This document shows positions 1 to 8,583 of a stretch of DNA of 64,000 bases, piece after piece; position 1 is the stretch's first letter; every line of letters starts with the position of its first letter. The position numbers and the translations under genes are program-made. The DNA comes from Janthinobacterium saanense. GTDB taxonomy: Bacteria; Pseudomonadota; Gammaproteobacteria; Burkholderiales; Burkholderiaceae_D. The stretch lies in the NCBI RefSeq assembly GCF_014200675.1, contig NZ_JACHCI010000009.1:149396-213395 (forward strand). The letters are read 5' to 3'. The notes under the pieces are model-generated. The model was not told where the DNA came from, searched no databases, and saw nothing but the letters and a program-made list of their open reading frames with translations.

Positions 1-2116
1 GGGCCACGCGCCATTGCGGCGCCGGCACGAAATTGCTCGCCCAATCGAGCACGGCGTCGGCCGGCATGGGACGGGCGATGCCGTAGCCTTGCGCCAGGTC
101 GCAACCGAGCTGTATCAGGCGCGCGCCGTGTTCTATGCTTTCCACGCCTTCGGCAATCACCGTCAGCGAAAAGGAGCGGGCCAGGCCGATCACGGCGCGC
201 ACCAGGTGCAGGTCGTCGTGATCGTTGAGCATATTGCGCACGAAGCTCTGGTCGATCTTGACGATGTTGGCGGGCAGGCGCTTCAGGTAGGACATCGAAG
301 AATAGCCGGTGCCGAAGTCGTCCAGCGCGAAAGTGATGCCCAGCGCCTGGCAGGCGCGGATGATGCGGCGCACGTGTTCGATATCGTGCAGGGCGGACGA
401 TTCGAGGATTTCCAGTTCCAGCATGCTGGGGCGCACGCCGGGAAATTCGCCGAGGATGGCTTTCAGGCGCGGCACGAAATCGGGCTGCTGGAAGTGGCGC
501 GCTGCGATATTGACGCTGACCACCCAGTGCTGGCCGGCCGTGATCCAGCGCTGCATTTGCCACAGGGCCTGGCGCAGCACCCATTCGCCGATATCGATGA
601 TCAAGTCCGTCTGTTCCACCAGCGGCAGGAACTGGGCCGGGGCCAGCACGCCGCGGCGCGGATGCTGCCAGCGCAGCAGCGCTTCCATGCCCACCACCGT
701 GCCGGTGCGCATATTCACTTTCGGCTGGTAGTACAGACGCAGTTCGCCATTGATCAGGGCATGGCGCACTTCCGTGCGCTGGTTGTGGTGAGTGCGCACT
801 TCTTCGTCCAGGTTGGTGTCGAAGAAGTGATATTGATTACGCCCGGTCAGCTTGGCCTGGTAGGCGGCGTGGTCGGCCTGGCGCAGCAGGCTTTCCGCAT
901 TGAGTTCCTTGCCCGCGTAGACGGCGATGCCGGCGCTGGCCGTCATGTGCAAGGCTTGCTGGTCGCACAGGTAGGGCCGGCTCAATTCCTGCATCAGCAG
1001 GGTGACATTCTGTTCGATGGTGGCGATGCTGGCCTGGCCGCACAGCAGCATGACGAATTCATCGCCGCCCAGGCGCGCCGCATAGTGCACCTGTCCGGTG
1101 AAGTCATGCAGGCGTGCCGCCACCTGCTTGAGGATTTCATCGCCCGCTTCGGCGCCATGGCGGTCGTTGATGCTCTGGAAATGGTCGAGATCGAACAGGC
1201 ACACGGCCAGCAGCCTTTGCCTCTCGCGCGAAATGAACAGCTCCTGCTCGAAGCGGGCAGCCAGCGCAGCGCGGTTAGGTAGTCCGGTCAGCACGTCATT
1301 GTAGTTTTGCCAGGACATCTTTTGCAGCGCCTTCTGCATGTGCACCGTCTCGTTCAGCTGCTCGCCCAGCCGTTTCTGGCTGGCCTGCAGCGAAGACAGC
1401 ATGTGGCCGATATCGCCCGCCATGCTGTTGAACGAACGCGACACGGCTTGCTCTTCCGGCGTGGCGCCGTCCCCCATGCGTATCGTGAAGTCGCCGCTGC
1501 GAAAACGCTCGGTGGCCATGGTCAGCCGCGCCAGCAGCTTGCGGTGCGAGGCCAGTATCAGTCCCAGCAAGACAAAAATCAGGGAGATATTGATGACGCT
1601 GAGCATGGCCTGGTGGCGCACGCGGCCCCATACTTGCTGCAGGGGCAGCTCGGGCGTGTAATGCACGTCGAGGATGCCGTCCTGGCCGCCGGGCAGCGCC
1701 ACCGTCAGGCGGCTGTTGATGGCCGTGATGCCAGCCAGATGGATGAACCATGCAGGTACGGCAGCGGCCAGCTGTGCATCCGGCGAAGTTTCGGCCAGTA
1801 CTTCGATATGCTCGCTGGCGTTGCCCCAGCGGATAGAGGACAGATTGTGGTTCAGCGGCAGGGCGCTGCGCAGCACGCGCGGCAAGCTGGCCATATCCGT
1901 CTGCACGGCCAGCGGCAGCACGGTATTGGCCAGGTAGAGGTCAAGCTGGCGCGCCTCGTTTTGATAGCGCGAGCTGGCCAGCGTGGTTTCCTGATTCAGC
2001 AGCGCCTGATAGCGTACCGCCGACACGCCGAGTATCAATAGTGAAATGGGAATGAAGAGGCGGGAATAAGACCCCATCCGCATCCATGAAGATAGTATTT
2101 TCCCAAAGACTGGCAT
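1..2116 (-). CDS. GGDEF/EAL c-di-GMP signalling membrane protein (C-terminus cut by window edge)
   Basis: This predicted inner-membrane protein makes and/or breaks down cyclic di-GMP. Reading from the chosen ATG at 2116, a helix lies near residues 17-35, followed by a periplasmic sensor segment of about 145 residues. A second helix near 181-200 leads to a HAMP-like linker, the GGDEF domain (intact LGGDEF near residue 350) and an EAL domain. The EAL domain shows EALLRW near 476, DDFGTGYSS, KID and EGVES. The residues needed for phosphodiesterase activity therefore appear present. I see no RxxD product-inhibition site before GGDEF. The frame is still open at base 1, so the last residues are missing. 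ATG at 2083 or 2077 would give a shorter cytoplasmic tail; none of the starts has a strong ribosome binding site. The nearby pilT/pilU genes fit a surface-motility role, but that is inference. Confidence 0.9.
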   Translation of the reverse strand, partial: MPVFGKILSSWMRMGSYSRLFIPISLLILGVSAVRYQALLNQETTLASSRYQNEARQLDLYLANTVLPLAVQTDMASLPRVLRSALPLNHNLSSIRWGNASEHIEVLAETSPDAQLAAAVPAWFIHLAGITAINSRLTVALPGGQDGILDVHYTPELPLQQVWGRVRHQAMLSVINISLIFVLLGLILASHRKLLARLTMATERFRSGDFTIRMGDGATPEEQAVSRSFNSMAGDIGHMLSSLQASQKRLGEQLNETVHMQKALQKMSWQNYNDVLTGLPNRAALAARFEQELFISRERQRLLAVCLFDLDHFQSINDRHGAEAGDEILKQVAARLHDFTGQVHYAARLGGDEFVMLLCGQASIATIEQNVTLLMQELSRPYLCDQQALHMTASAGIAVYAGKELNAESLLRQADHAAYQAKLTGRNQYHFFDTNLDEEVRTHHNQRTEVRHALINGELRLYYQPKVNMRTGTVVGMEALLRWQHPRRGVLAPAQFLPLVEQTDLIIDIGEWVLRQALWQMQRWITAGQHWVVSVNIAARHFQQPDFVPRLKAILGEFPGVRPSMLELEILESSALHDIEHVRRIIRACQALGITFALDDFGTGYSSMSYLKRLPANIVKIDQSFVRNMLNDHDDLHLVRAVIGLARSFSLTVIAEGVESIEHGARLIQLGCDLAQGYGIARPMPADAVLDWASNFVPAPQWRVA

Positions 2117-2263
2117 CGTTATTTTGATCGATATCTGCTAATAATTGTGCAAACATTATCACCGAATAGTGCCATTTGGAACACAATATTAACGGCAATA
2201 CTTAAATAAAATCAAATTGATTGATTTTGCATCATAGTTGTTTAAAATTAATCTAATTTATCC

Positions 2264-2749
2264 TTATTCTGCTAGCAATTTTTCGATATCTGCCACCAGT
2301 TTTTCCGGTTTGCTGGCGCTGGCATAGCGTGCAAAGACGGCGCCGTCCCTGCGCACCAGGAATTTGGTGAAATTCCATTTGATGGCCCTGGTGCCCAATA
2401 TGCCGGGCGCCGCCTGTTTCAATTGCAGGAATAAGGGATGGGCGTCGCTGCCATTGACGTCTATTTTGGCAAACAGGGGAAAGCTGACGCCAAAGTTTTT
2501 TTCGCAAAAGGCGCCGATCTCTGCGCTGTCCCCCGGTTCCTGGCCACCGAATTGATTGCAGGGAAACCCCAGCACCACCAGGCCCTGGTCCTGGTAACGG
2601 CGGTAGAGCGCTTCCAGCCCCTGGTATTGGGGTGTGTAGCCGCAGGCGCTGGCGGTATTGACGATCAGCAGCACCTTGCCCCGGTATTGTGACAGGTCGA
2701 CAGGTTTGCCGTCGAGGCTATCGGCCTGGAAGTCGTGGATGGTGTTCAT
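2264..2749 (-). CDS. Glutathione peroxidase family thiol peroxidase
   Basis: This 161-residue thioredoxin-fold peroxidase reduces hydroperoxides at the expense of glutathione or thioredoxin. The peroxidatic residue is cysteine 36 in NTASACGYTPQY, encoded by TGC, so it is not a selenoprotein. GFPCNQFGGQEPG near 61-73 supplies the conserved Gln and a second Cys, and KWNFTKFLV near 130 carries the Trp-Asn pair of the active site. No signal peptide is seen. The start is ATG 2749: the frame is open further upstream, but only inside pilU. One base separates the pilU stop from this ATG, so the gene is probably co-transcribed, and perhaps translationally coupled, with the pilT/pilU unit. Confidence 0.93.
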   Translation of the reverse strand: MNTIHDFQADSLDGKPVDLSQYRGKVLLIVNTASACGYTPQYQGLEALYRRYQDQGLVVLGFPCNQFGGQEPGDSAEIGAFCEKNFGVSFPLFAKIDVNGSDAHPLFLQLKQAAPGILGTRAIKWNFTKFLVRRDGAVFARYASASKPEKLVADIEKLLAE

Positions 2750-2750
2750 A

Positions 2751-3881
2751 TCAGAGCAGTCCCCATGATGCCTGGTTCTGTGTCGCATTCTGTGCGGAGC
2801 CGGGCGTGCCGTCGAGCTTGATCGCCAGGCGCAGGTCGTTGACGGAGTCGGCGTTGCGCAAGGCGTCTTCATAGCTGATCGCGCCCGATTCGTGCAGCTC
2901 GAACAGGGCCTGGTCAAACGTTTGCATGCCCAGTTCACGCGATTTCTTCATCAACTCCTTGATCTCATGCACCTGGCCCTTGAAGATCAGTTCGCTCATC
3001 AGCGGCGAATTGAGCAGGATTTCCATCGCTACCTTGCGCCCCTTGCCATCGCGCGCTGGAATCAAACGCTGGGAAATGACGCCCTTCAGATTGAGCGACA
3101 AATCCATCAGCAATTGCTGGCGCCGCTCTTCCGGGAAGAAATTGATGATGCGGTCCAGCGCCTGGTTGGCGTTGTTGGCGTGCAAGGTCGCCAGGCAGAG
3201 ATGGCCGGTTTCGGCAAACGCGATGGCGTGGTCCATGGTGTCGCGGTCGCGGATTTCGCCGATCTGTATCACGTCGGGCGCCTGGCGCAAGGTATTTTTC
3301 AGGGCCGTGGCCCAGTCTTCCGTATCGACGCCCACTTCGCGCTGGGTGACGATGCAGTTGCCATGCGGGTGGATGAATTCCACCGGGTCTTCGATGGTAA
3401 TGATATGGCCGTGGCTGTGCGCGTTACGATGGCCCAGCATGGCGGCCAGGGTGGTCGACTTGCCGCAACCGGTGGCGCCCACCATGATGACCAGGCCACG
3501 CTTGCTCATCACCACGTCTTGCAGGATGGCGGGCAAGCCCAGCGCGTCCAGCTTGGGGATGGCGGTATTGATCGTGCGCAAGACCATGCCAGCCAGACCC
3601 ATCTGCACGAAGGCCGACACGCGGAAGCGACCCAGGCCGTCCGGGCTGATGGCGAAATTGGCTTCGCGGCTGGCGTCGAAGTCGGCCGCTTGCCGCTCGT
3701 TCATGAGGGCGCGCACGCAGGCGCTGGCTTGAAACGCACTGAACGGTTCGGCCGACAGCGGCGTCAGCTTGCCATCGAGCTTGATGGCGGGTGGAAATCC
3801 GGCCGTGATGAACAGGTCCGAGCCACCGCGTTCGCGCATCTGCGCCAGCAAAGTGTGCATCGTTTGCAAACTATCGTTCAT
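2751..3881 (-). CDS. pilU: Type IV pilus PilT-like ATPase PilU
   Basis: This 376-residue hexameric AAA-type ATPase cooperates with PilT in type IV pilus retraction. The Walker A motif GATGCGKST starts near residue 135. The Asp-box (ITIEDPVEF), the His-box region (ETGHLCLATLHANNA) and the Walker B region (GEIRDRDTM) follow in the usual order. The glycine-rich loop with Cys (ATGCGKS) and the extended, glutamine-rich C-terminus separate it from PilT next door. It lies five bases downstream of pilT on the same strand, the usual pilT-pilU arrangement of Pseudomonas and Burkholderiales. Confidence 0.95.
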   Translation of the reverse strand: MNDSLQTMHTLLAQMRERGGSDLFITAGFPPAIKLDGKLTPLSAEPFSAFQASACVRALMNERQAADFDASREANFAISPDGLGRFRVSAFVQMGLAGMVLRTINTAIPKLDALGLPAILQDVVMSKRGLVIMVGATGCGKSTTLAAMLGHRNAHSHGHIITIEDPVEFIHPHGNCIVTQREVGVDTEDWATALKNTLRQAPDVIQIGEIRDRDTMDHAIAFAETGHLCLATLHANNANQALDRIINFFPEERRQQLLMDLSLNLKGVISQRLIPARDGKGRKVAMEILLNSPLMSELIFKGQVHEIKELMKKSRELGMQTFDQALFELHESGAISYEDALRNADSVNDLRLAIKLDGTPGSAQNATQNQASWGLL

Positions 3882-3886
3882 GCTGC

Positions 3887-4930
3887 TTACCCTGGAAAGT
3901 TTTCAGGCGACTTGGCGGCCGAGCGCGCCGTTTCCGCTGAAATCGTGCCGCGCCGCACCAGGTCGGAGAGGCATTGATCCAGGGTTTGCATGCCCACGTT
4001 GCTGCCCGTCTGGATGGCCGAATACATTTGCGCCACTTTCGCTTCGCGGATCAGGTTGCGCACGGCTGGCGTGGCCAGCATGATTTCATGCGCCGCCACG
4101 CGGCCCGTGCCGTCCTTAGTTTTCAGCAAGTTTTGCGAAATTACCGCCTGCAGCGATTCGGACAGCATGGCGCGCACCATTTCCTTTTCTTCGGCCGGGA
4201 ACACGTCGATGATGCGGTCGATGGATTTTGCCGCCGACGAGGTATGCAGGGTGCCGAACACCAGGTGGCCTGTTTCGGCGGCCGTCAGCGCCAGGCGGAT
4301 AGTTTCCAGGTCGCGCAATTCGCCGACCAAAATGACGTCCGGGTCTTCGCGCAGCGCCGAGCGCAAGGCATTGCTGAAGGAGTGCGTGTGCGATCCCACT
4401 TCGCGCTGGTTGATCAGGCATTTCTTCGGTTCATGCACGAACTCGATCGGATCTTCTATCGTCAGGATGTGATGGTTGAGCCGTTCATTGACATGGTTGA
4501 CCATGGCCGCCAGGGTGGTCGACTTGCCCGAACCGGTCGGGCCCGTCACCAGTACCAGCCCGCGCGGGCGCATCGCCAGTTCGCCGAAGATGCGCGGGCT
4601 ATTGAGTTCTTCCAGGGTCAGCACTTTCGACGGTATCGTGCGCAGCACGGCCGAGGCGCCCCGTTCCTGGTTGTAGGCATTCACGCGGAAGCGGGCCAGG
4701 CCGGGAATCTCAAACGAGAAATCGCATTCCAGCGCCTCTTCATAGGCCTTGCGCTGGCTGTCGTTCATGATGTCATAGATCATGCCGTGCACTTCCTTGT
4801 GCTCCAGCGGCGCCACGTTCAGGCGGCGCACATCGCCATTGACCCGTATCATCGGCGGCAAGCCGGCCGACAGGTGCAAATCGGATGCCTTGTTCTTGAC
4901 GGAGAATGCGAGTAGTTCGGAAATGTCCAT
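3887..4930 (-). CDS. pilT: Type IV pilus retraction ATPase PilT
   Basis: This 347-residue motor ATPase depolymerises type IV pili and so powers twitching motility and DNA uptake. The N-terminal PAS-like domain begins MDISELLAFS. Walker A GPTGSGKST is at 130-138, followed by ILTIEDPIEF, the GELRDLETI region and GHLVFGTLHT. The C-terminal AVRNLIRE segment, conserved in PilT and needed for retraction in other species, is present. It is the first gene of a minus-strand pilT-pilU-gpx unit, divergent from yggS-proC. That neighbourhood is conserved across proteobacteria. Confidence 0.97.
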   Translation of the reverse strand: MDISELLAFSVKNKASDLHLSAGLPPMIRVNGDVRRLNVAPLEHKEVHGMIYDIMNDSQRKAYEEALECDFSFEIPGLARFRVNAYNQERGASAVLRTIPSKVLTLEELNSPRIFGELAMRPRGLVLVTGPTGSGKSTTLAAMVNHVNERLNHHILTIEDPIEFVHEPKKCLINQREVGSHTHSFSNALRSALREDPDVILVGELRDLETIRLALTAAETGHLVFGTLHTSSAAKSIDRIIDVFPAEEKEMVRAMLSESLQAVISQNLLKTKDGTGRVAAHEIMLATPAVRNLIREAKVAQMYSAIQTGSNVGMQTLDQCLSDLVRRGTISAETARSAAKSPENFPG

Positions 4931-5004
4931 TTATAATCCCTGTGCCTGCAATATGGGTGCTGACTGGGCGCACTGAGCTAGCCGCAGCCCGAATCCACTA
5001 GAAA

Positions 5005-5721
5005 ATGATTATGTCCACAATCGAACAGAACTTGCAAGCCGTACGCGGCAGTATCGCGCAGGCGGCTGACGAGGCGCAGCGTCCACCGCAAGACGTGCAT
5101 CTCCTTGCCGTATCGAAAACCTTTGGTGCCGATGCCGTGCTGCAAGCGGCCCAGGCGGGCCAGACGGCGTTTGGCGAAAACTATCTGCAGGAAGCGCTCG
5201 ACAAGATTGCCGCCGTACAGGCCGTGCAGGCCATGTTGCCGCAGGGCGGTTTGCACTGGCATTTTATCGGCCCCATCCAGAGTAATAAAACCCGTCCCAT
5301 CGCCGAGCATTTTGACTGGGTGCACACGGTCGAGCGTGAAAAGATTGCCGTGCGCCTGTCCGAGCAGCGCCCCGAGGGTTTGCCCGATTTGAATATCTGT
5401 TTGCAAGTCAATATCAGCGGTGAAGCCAGCAAGAGCGGCGTCACGCCAGCAGAATTGCCGGCACTGGCGCGCGCGGTGGCGCAAATGCCCAGGCTGCGTT
5501 TGCGCGGCTTGATGGCGATCCCGGAGCCGGAAACGGATCTTGCCCGCCAGCGCGCCGCGTTTGCCCAGCTGCGCACGCTGTATCAACAGTTGCGCGCAGA
5601 AGGGCTGGCGCTCGACACCTTGTCGATGGGCATGTCGGCCGACTTGCGCGCCGCCGTGCTGGAAGGCGCCACCATCGTGCGCGTGGGCAGCGCCATCTTT
5701 GGTTCCCGCAACTACTCTTGA
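5005..5721 (+). CDS. yggS: YggS/PLPBP-family pyridoxal phosphate homeostasis protein
   Basis: This 238-residue single-domain PLP-binding protein has a TIM-barrel fold like the N-domain of alanine racemase. It has no known enzymatic activity and helps keep PLP and amino-acid pools balanced. The PLP lysine sits in LLAVSKTF near residue 38. FGENYLQEALDK, WHFIGPIQSNK and the C-terminal SMGMSADL and VRVGSAIFG are family hallmarks. ATG 5011 (MSTIEQ) is an equally plausible start; the difference is two residues. proC follows 18 bases later, the classic yggS-proC operon. Confidence 0.95.
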   Translation: MIMSTIEQNLQAVRGSIAQAADEAQRPPQDVHLLAVSKTFGADAVLQAAQAGQTAFGENYLQEALDKIAAVQAVQAMLPQGGLHWHFIGPIQSNKTRPIAEHFDWVHTVEREKIAVRLSEQRPEGLPDLNICLQVNISGEASKSGVTPAELPALARAVAQMPRLRLRGLMAIPEPETDLARQRAAFAQLRTLYQQLRAEGLALDTLSMGMSADLRAAVLEGATIVRVGSAIFGSRNYS

Positions 5722-5739
5722 ATTTTTGAAAGAACGGTC

Positions 5740-6570
5740 ATGACGACAGCATTGAAAATAGCATTTGTGGGCGGCGGCAATATGGCGGCAGCCCTGATCG
5801 CGGGCCTGGCGGGCAAGCTGACGATTGGCGCCAATATCCACGTGATCGACCCGCATGCACCAGCGCTGGAAAAACTGCAGTCCCAGTTTGGCGTCAGCAC
5901 GGCCAGCAGCGCCGGCGAGGCCTTGCGCGCGGTGGACGTGATCGTGCTGGCCGTGAAACCGCAAAGCATGAAAGAAGTCACGGCGCAATTGCTGCCATTC
6001 ATTAATGTGGAAAAACAGCCGCTGCTGCTGTCGATTGCGGCCGGTATCCGCGCCACGGATCTGTCGCGCTGGCTCGACGACTACCCCGCCATCGTGCGCT
6101 GCATGCCCAATACGCCAGCCCTGATCGGCATGGGCATCACGGGCCTGGTGGCCAGCAGCGGCGTCAGCAACGAGCAAAAGCAGCAGGCTGACGCCATTTT
6201 GCAAGCGGTGGGCGCCACCGTGTGGCTGGACGATGAAGCGCAGATCGACCCGGTGACGGCGGTCTCCGGCAGCGGTCCGGCCTATGTGTTTTACTTTATC
6301 GAAGCGATGCAGCAAGCGGCCAGTGAACTGGGTTTGACGGCGGAGCAGGGTACGCAGCTGGCAATCGCCACCTTTACGGGCGCGGCGCAACTGGCGGCGC
6401 AATCAACGGAAGCCGTGTCCTTGCTGCGCGAACGCGTCACCTCGAAAGGCGGCACGACTTATGCGGCATTGACCAGCATGGAAGAGAGTGGCGTCAAGGC
6501 GGCCATCGTCAAGGCTGTCAAGGCGGCGGCGCAGCGCGGGCGTGAAATGGGAGAAGAGTTAGGAAAGTAA
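5740..6570 (+). CDS. proC: Pyrroline-5-carboxylate reductase
   Basis: This 276-residue cytosolic enzyme performs the last step of proline synthesis, reducing pyrroline-5-carboxylate with NAD(P)H. The Rossmann motif FVGGGNMAAALI is at the N-terminus. The NTPALIGMGI and VSGSGPAYVFYF segments and the C-terminal RVTSKGGTTYAAL signature are all present, and the length is normal for the family. A ribosome binding site-like GAAAGAACG precedes the ATG. The gene ends four bases from the convergent anti-sigma gene. Confidence 0.97.
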   Translation: MTTALKIAFVGGGNMAAALIAGLAGKLTIGANIHVIDPHAPALEKLQSQFGVSTASSAGEALRAVDVIVLAVKPQSMKEVTAQLLPFINVEKQPLLLSIAAGIRATDLSRWLDDYPAIVRCMPNTPALIGMGITGLVASSGVSNEQKQQADAILQAVGATVWLDDEAQIDPVTAVSGSGPAYVFYFIEAMQQAASELGLTAEQGTQLAIATFTGAAQLAAQSTEAVSLLRERVTSKGGTTYAALTSMEESGVKAAIVKAVKAAAQRGREMGEELGK

Positions 6571-6574
6571 CTCC

Positions 6575-7291
6575 TCACATGACTTTCACGGCGCGGCCGA
6601 TATACAGCACCGGCCCCGTCGGCCGGCCGGTGGGCGAACCCGTGGCCGGCTCCAGCGTGATTTCAAACAATTGCTCTGGCTGCAGCGGCGGCAGTTTATC
6701 CAGGCGCATCTTGACTGTCTGGCCCGGTTGCACCAGGCCCAGCGAGACGGGTGCGCCCCAATCCTTGCCCTTGGTCCAGAACTGCAGAGCTTTTTGCTGC
6801 GGAACAGCGGTGGCGCCCAGCGGTATCAGGCTCAGGTCGCGGCTTCCTTTGCTACTCGCTTGCACGATCCAGCCCGGCGCCTTGTCTTGCGGCGCCACCA
6901 GCACCACCAGATAGCCGGGGCCGGCGGGCGACTGCGATTGCAAGCTCATCGTCACGGCCAGCGCGAGTGTCGCCGCCAGGCCGCCACCGGCCAGTATCCG
7001 CCAGAAAGCCAGATTGTTCCACCATGCCAGCCAGCCACCTGCCTGGCGTACTTTTTCCGGCGTGAACAGGCTGGCGTTGATGCGCGGCCACAGCTGGCTT
7101 GACGGCTCTTGCGGCGGCGCCAGGGTGGTTAAAGGCAGCAATCTTTGCTCCCAGGCATCGACAGCCTCGCGCAAGACGGGGTCACGCGGCAAGCGCTGCT
7201 CCAGCGCGGCGCGTTCGTCCAGCGACAAGGTGCCCAGCACATATTCGCCGGCCAGGCGCTGCAGTTCTTCATTGCTTGTTGATATCGTCAT
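6575..7291 (-). CDS. Anti-sigma factor, RskA/anti-sigma-K family
   Basis: This 238-residue single-pass membrane protein probably holds the neighbouring ECF sigma factor inactive. The cytoplasmic N-terminus (ELQRLAGEYVLGTLSLDER) matches the helical sigma-binding domain of RskA-like anti-sigmas. A Trp-rich stretch leads into one helix near residues 90-112 (ILAGGGLAATLALAVTMSL). The periplasmic C-domain resembles the RskA domain and ends in a conserved-looking TGPVLYIGRAVKV. No HxxxCxxC zinc motif is visible, so it is not a ChrR-type zinc anti-sigma. The ATG at 7291 overlaps the sigma stop codon as ATGA, indicating coupled translation at a fixed ratio. Confidence 0.88.
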   Translation of the reverse strand: MTISTSNEELQRLAGEYVLGTLSLDERAALEQRLPRDPVLREAVDAWEQRLLPLTTLAPPQEPSSQLWPRINASLFTPEKVRQAGGWLAWWNNLAFWRILAGGGLAATLALAVTMSLQSQSPAGPGYLVVLVAPQDKAPGWIVQASSKGSRDLSLIPLGATAVPQQKALQFWTKGKDWGAPVSLGLVQPGQTVKMRLDKLPPLQPEQLFEITLEPATGSPTGRPTGPVLYIGRAVKVM

Positions 7292-7845
7292 CCCATGCAC
7301 TCCCGCAAGGCGGCCAGACCCCGCTTGACCCAGGCCTTGACGGTGCCCAGCGGTGCTTGCAGGCGCTGCGCAATTTCGCTGTGGGAACAGCCGTCGACAT
7401 AGGCAAACACGATGGCGTTGCGCCTGGATGGTTCCAGGTGGCCCAGGCAATCGTGCAGCTTGCCCATCCCGGCTTGCAGGGCATAGGTCTCGCCGGTGTC
7501 ATGCTCCTGGCGTTGCTGCAGCAGGGTTTCCACGGTATCCTCGTCGGCCGCTATTTCATGGGCGCGGGCGCGCATCAGGTTCAGCGCCTGGTGCCGCACC
7601 ACCACGTAGATCCAGCCCTTGCCGCTGCCACGCGTGGCGTCGAAACTGCCGGCGCGGCGCCAGATGCTGAGGAAGGCGTCGTGCAGCACGTCTTCGGCCA
7701 GCGCCCGCTGGCGCACGATGCGCAAGGCCACGCCCAGCAGGTAGCGGCTTTCCTGCTGGTATAGTTGCTGCAATGCCAGCTGCTCGCCCCGGGCGCAGGC
7801 GCGCAGGGCGGCGTCGTAATCGAAAGTGGCGGCAGGTATCGGCAA
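7288..7845 (-). CDS. ECF-type RNA polymerase sigma factor (SigK-like)
   Basis: This 185-residue group IV sigma factor has region 2 near residues 10-80 (RALAEDVLHDAFLSIWRRA) and region 4 near 130-180 with a helix-turn-helix (SEIAQRLQAPLGTVKAWV). It would direct polymerase to stress promoters when its anti-sigma partner is removed. The start is TTG at 7845. An in-frame TGA lies six codons upstream and no ATG or GTG lies between, so a rare TTG start is the best reading and may keep its level low. A TATAAT-like -10 at 7893-7898 (minus strand) lies about 50 bases upstream. Its target genes cannot be named from the window. Confidence 0.92.
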   Translation of the reverse strand: MPIPAATFDYDAALRACARGEQLALQQLYQQESRYLLGVALRIVRQRALAEDVLHDAFLSIWRRAGSFDATRGSGKGWIYVVVRHQALNLMRARAHEIAADEDTVETLLQQRQEHDTGETYALQAGMGKLHDCLGHLEPSRRNAIVFAYVDGCSHSEIAQRLQAPLGTVKAWVKRGLAALRECMG

Positions 7846-7884
7846 GGTTGGTGCAATCGCTCAGGAATAGTACGGTTGGCAAAT

Positions 7885-7899
7885 TGAAAATGATTATAG
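7885..7899. promoter_or_regulatory. Fur-box-like sequence over the ECF sigma promoter
   Basis: The 15 bases tgaaaatgattatag match the 7-1-7 Fur consensus TGATAATnATTATCA at 12 positions. The minus-strand TATAAT hexamer of the putative sigma-factor promoter (7893-7898) lies inside it, so a bound repressor would block transcription. This is pattern matching only. AT-rich promoters give chance matches, and the sigma factor is not of the FecI iron-starvation type. Confidence 0.35.
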
Positions 7900-7927
7900 G
7901 TCATTGGCTACCGTTCAGTTCCCACTC

Positions 7928-8488
7928 TTATGCTGCCTTCCAGAAAATATAATCAGCTTGATAGGGTACCCATTGTTTCGCGCCTACCGTTTCAGCAGTG
8001 CATGTGCTACCGGGCGCTACGCCGCCGCTGGTGGCCACGCGCTGGATGTAGGTGACGCCGACCATGGCGCCGCTGCCGATGGCTGGATTGGCTTTCACCA
8101 ATTGATACGGGATATTGCCGGCGCCGGCCGGTGCTACCGCCACTTGGGTTGCCGTCACTTTCGAGCCATCGAGGCTGGCCCAGGTGGCGGGCGGGCCAAC
8201 GTAGGTGCCGACCTGTTGGCCGCTGCGCTTATTCAGGGCCGCGTCTGGTCCCACGAAAGCCCATTCGTGGCCATTGGCATCTTTTTTAGCTTTGCATTCA
8301 TAGGCGATCTTGCCCACGCCCACGGTTTGCAGGGCCACCTGGTGGCCGTCTGGCACTTGCACGGTAGCCGGCAATTGGGCTTGCGAGTAGCGCGCACCCA
8401 TGGGGGCGCAAGCCGATAGCAGGGCGGCGGCGCACAGCAGGGTCAAGGTGGAGGGAAGCGTGTGCAATACGGTGGCGCATGGTGTCAT
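7928..8488 (-). CDS. DUF3455 domain lipoprotein
   Basis: This 186-residue exported protein has a signal peptide ending in the lipobox LLSAC near residue 27, so it is predicted to be lipid-anchored. The mature part matches the DUF3455 family: a VQVPDGHQVALQTVGVGKIAYEC opening segment, then ANGHEWAFVGPDAAL, GPPATWASLDGS and a C-terminal YIQRVATSGGVAPG with YQADYIFW. The function of the family is unknown. It stands alone, 82 bases upstream of the divergent ECF sigma start on the other side, and could be a target of that sigma factor, but no promoter match supports this. Confidence 0.85.
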   Translation of the reverse strand: MTPCATVLHTLPSTLTLLCAAALLSACAPMGARYSQAQLPATVQVPDGHQVALQTVGVGKIAYECKAKKDANGHEWAFVGPDAALNKRSGQQVGTYVGPPATWASLDGSKVTATQVAVAPAGAGNIPYQLVKANPAIGSGAMVGVTYIQRVATSGGVAPGSTCTAETVGAKQWVPYQADYIFWKAA

Positions 8489-8583
8489 GACGGTCTCCTG
8501 ACGGTAGTGGTGATGTCAGCCCGGTTGGCTGATACCTGTACTACCCGCCAGTAGCGTCTTTGGATGCAGCAAAATAAAAATAT

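Noticed and set aside
2638..2646. Selenocysteine in the glutathione peroxidase
   Set aside because: The active-site codon is TGC, a normal cysteine, and no SECIS element is seen.
4999..5013. Fur-box-like sequence around the yggS start
   Set aside because: The match (11 of 15) falls on the codons ATGATTATG of the start itself, with no promoter hexamers beneath it, so chance is likely.
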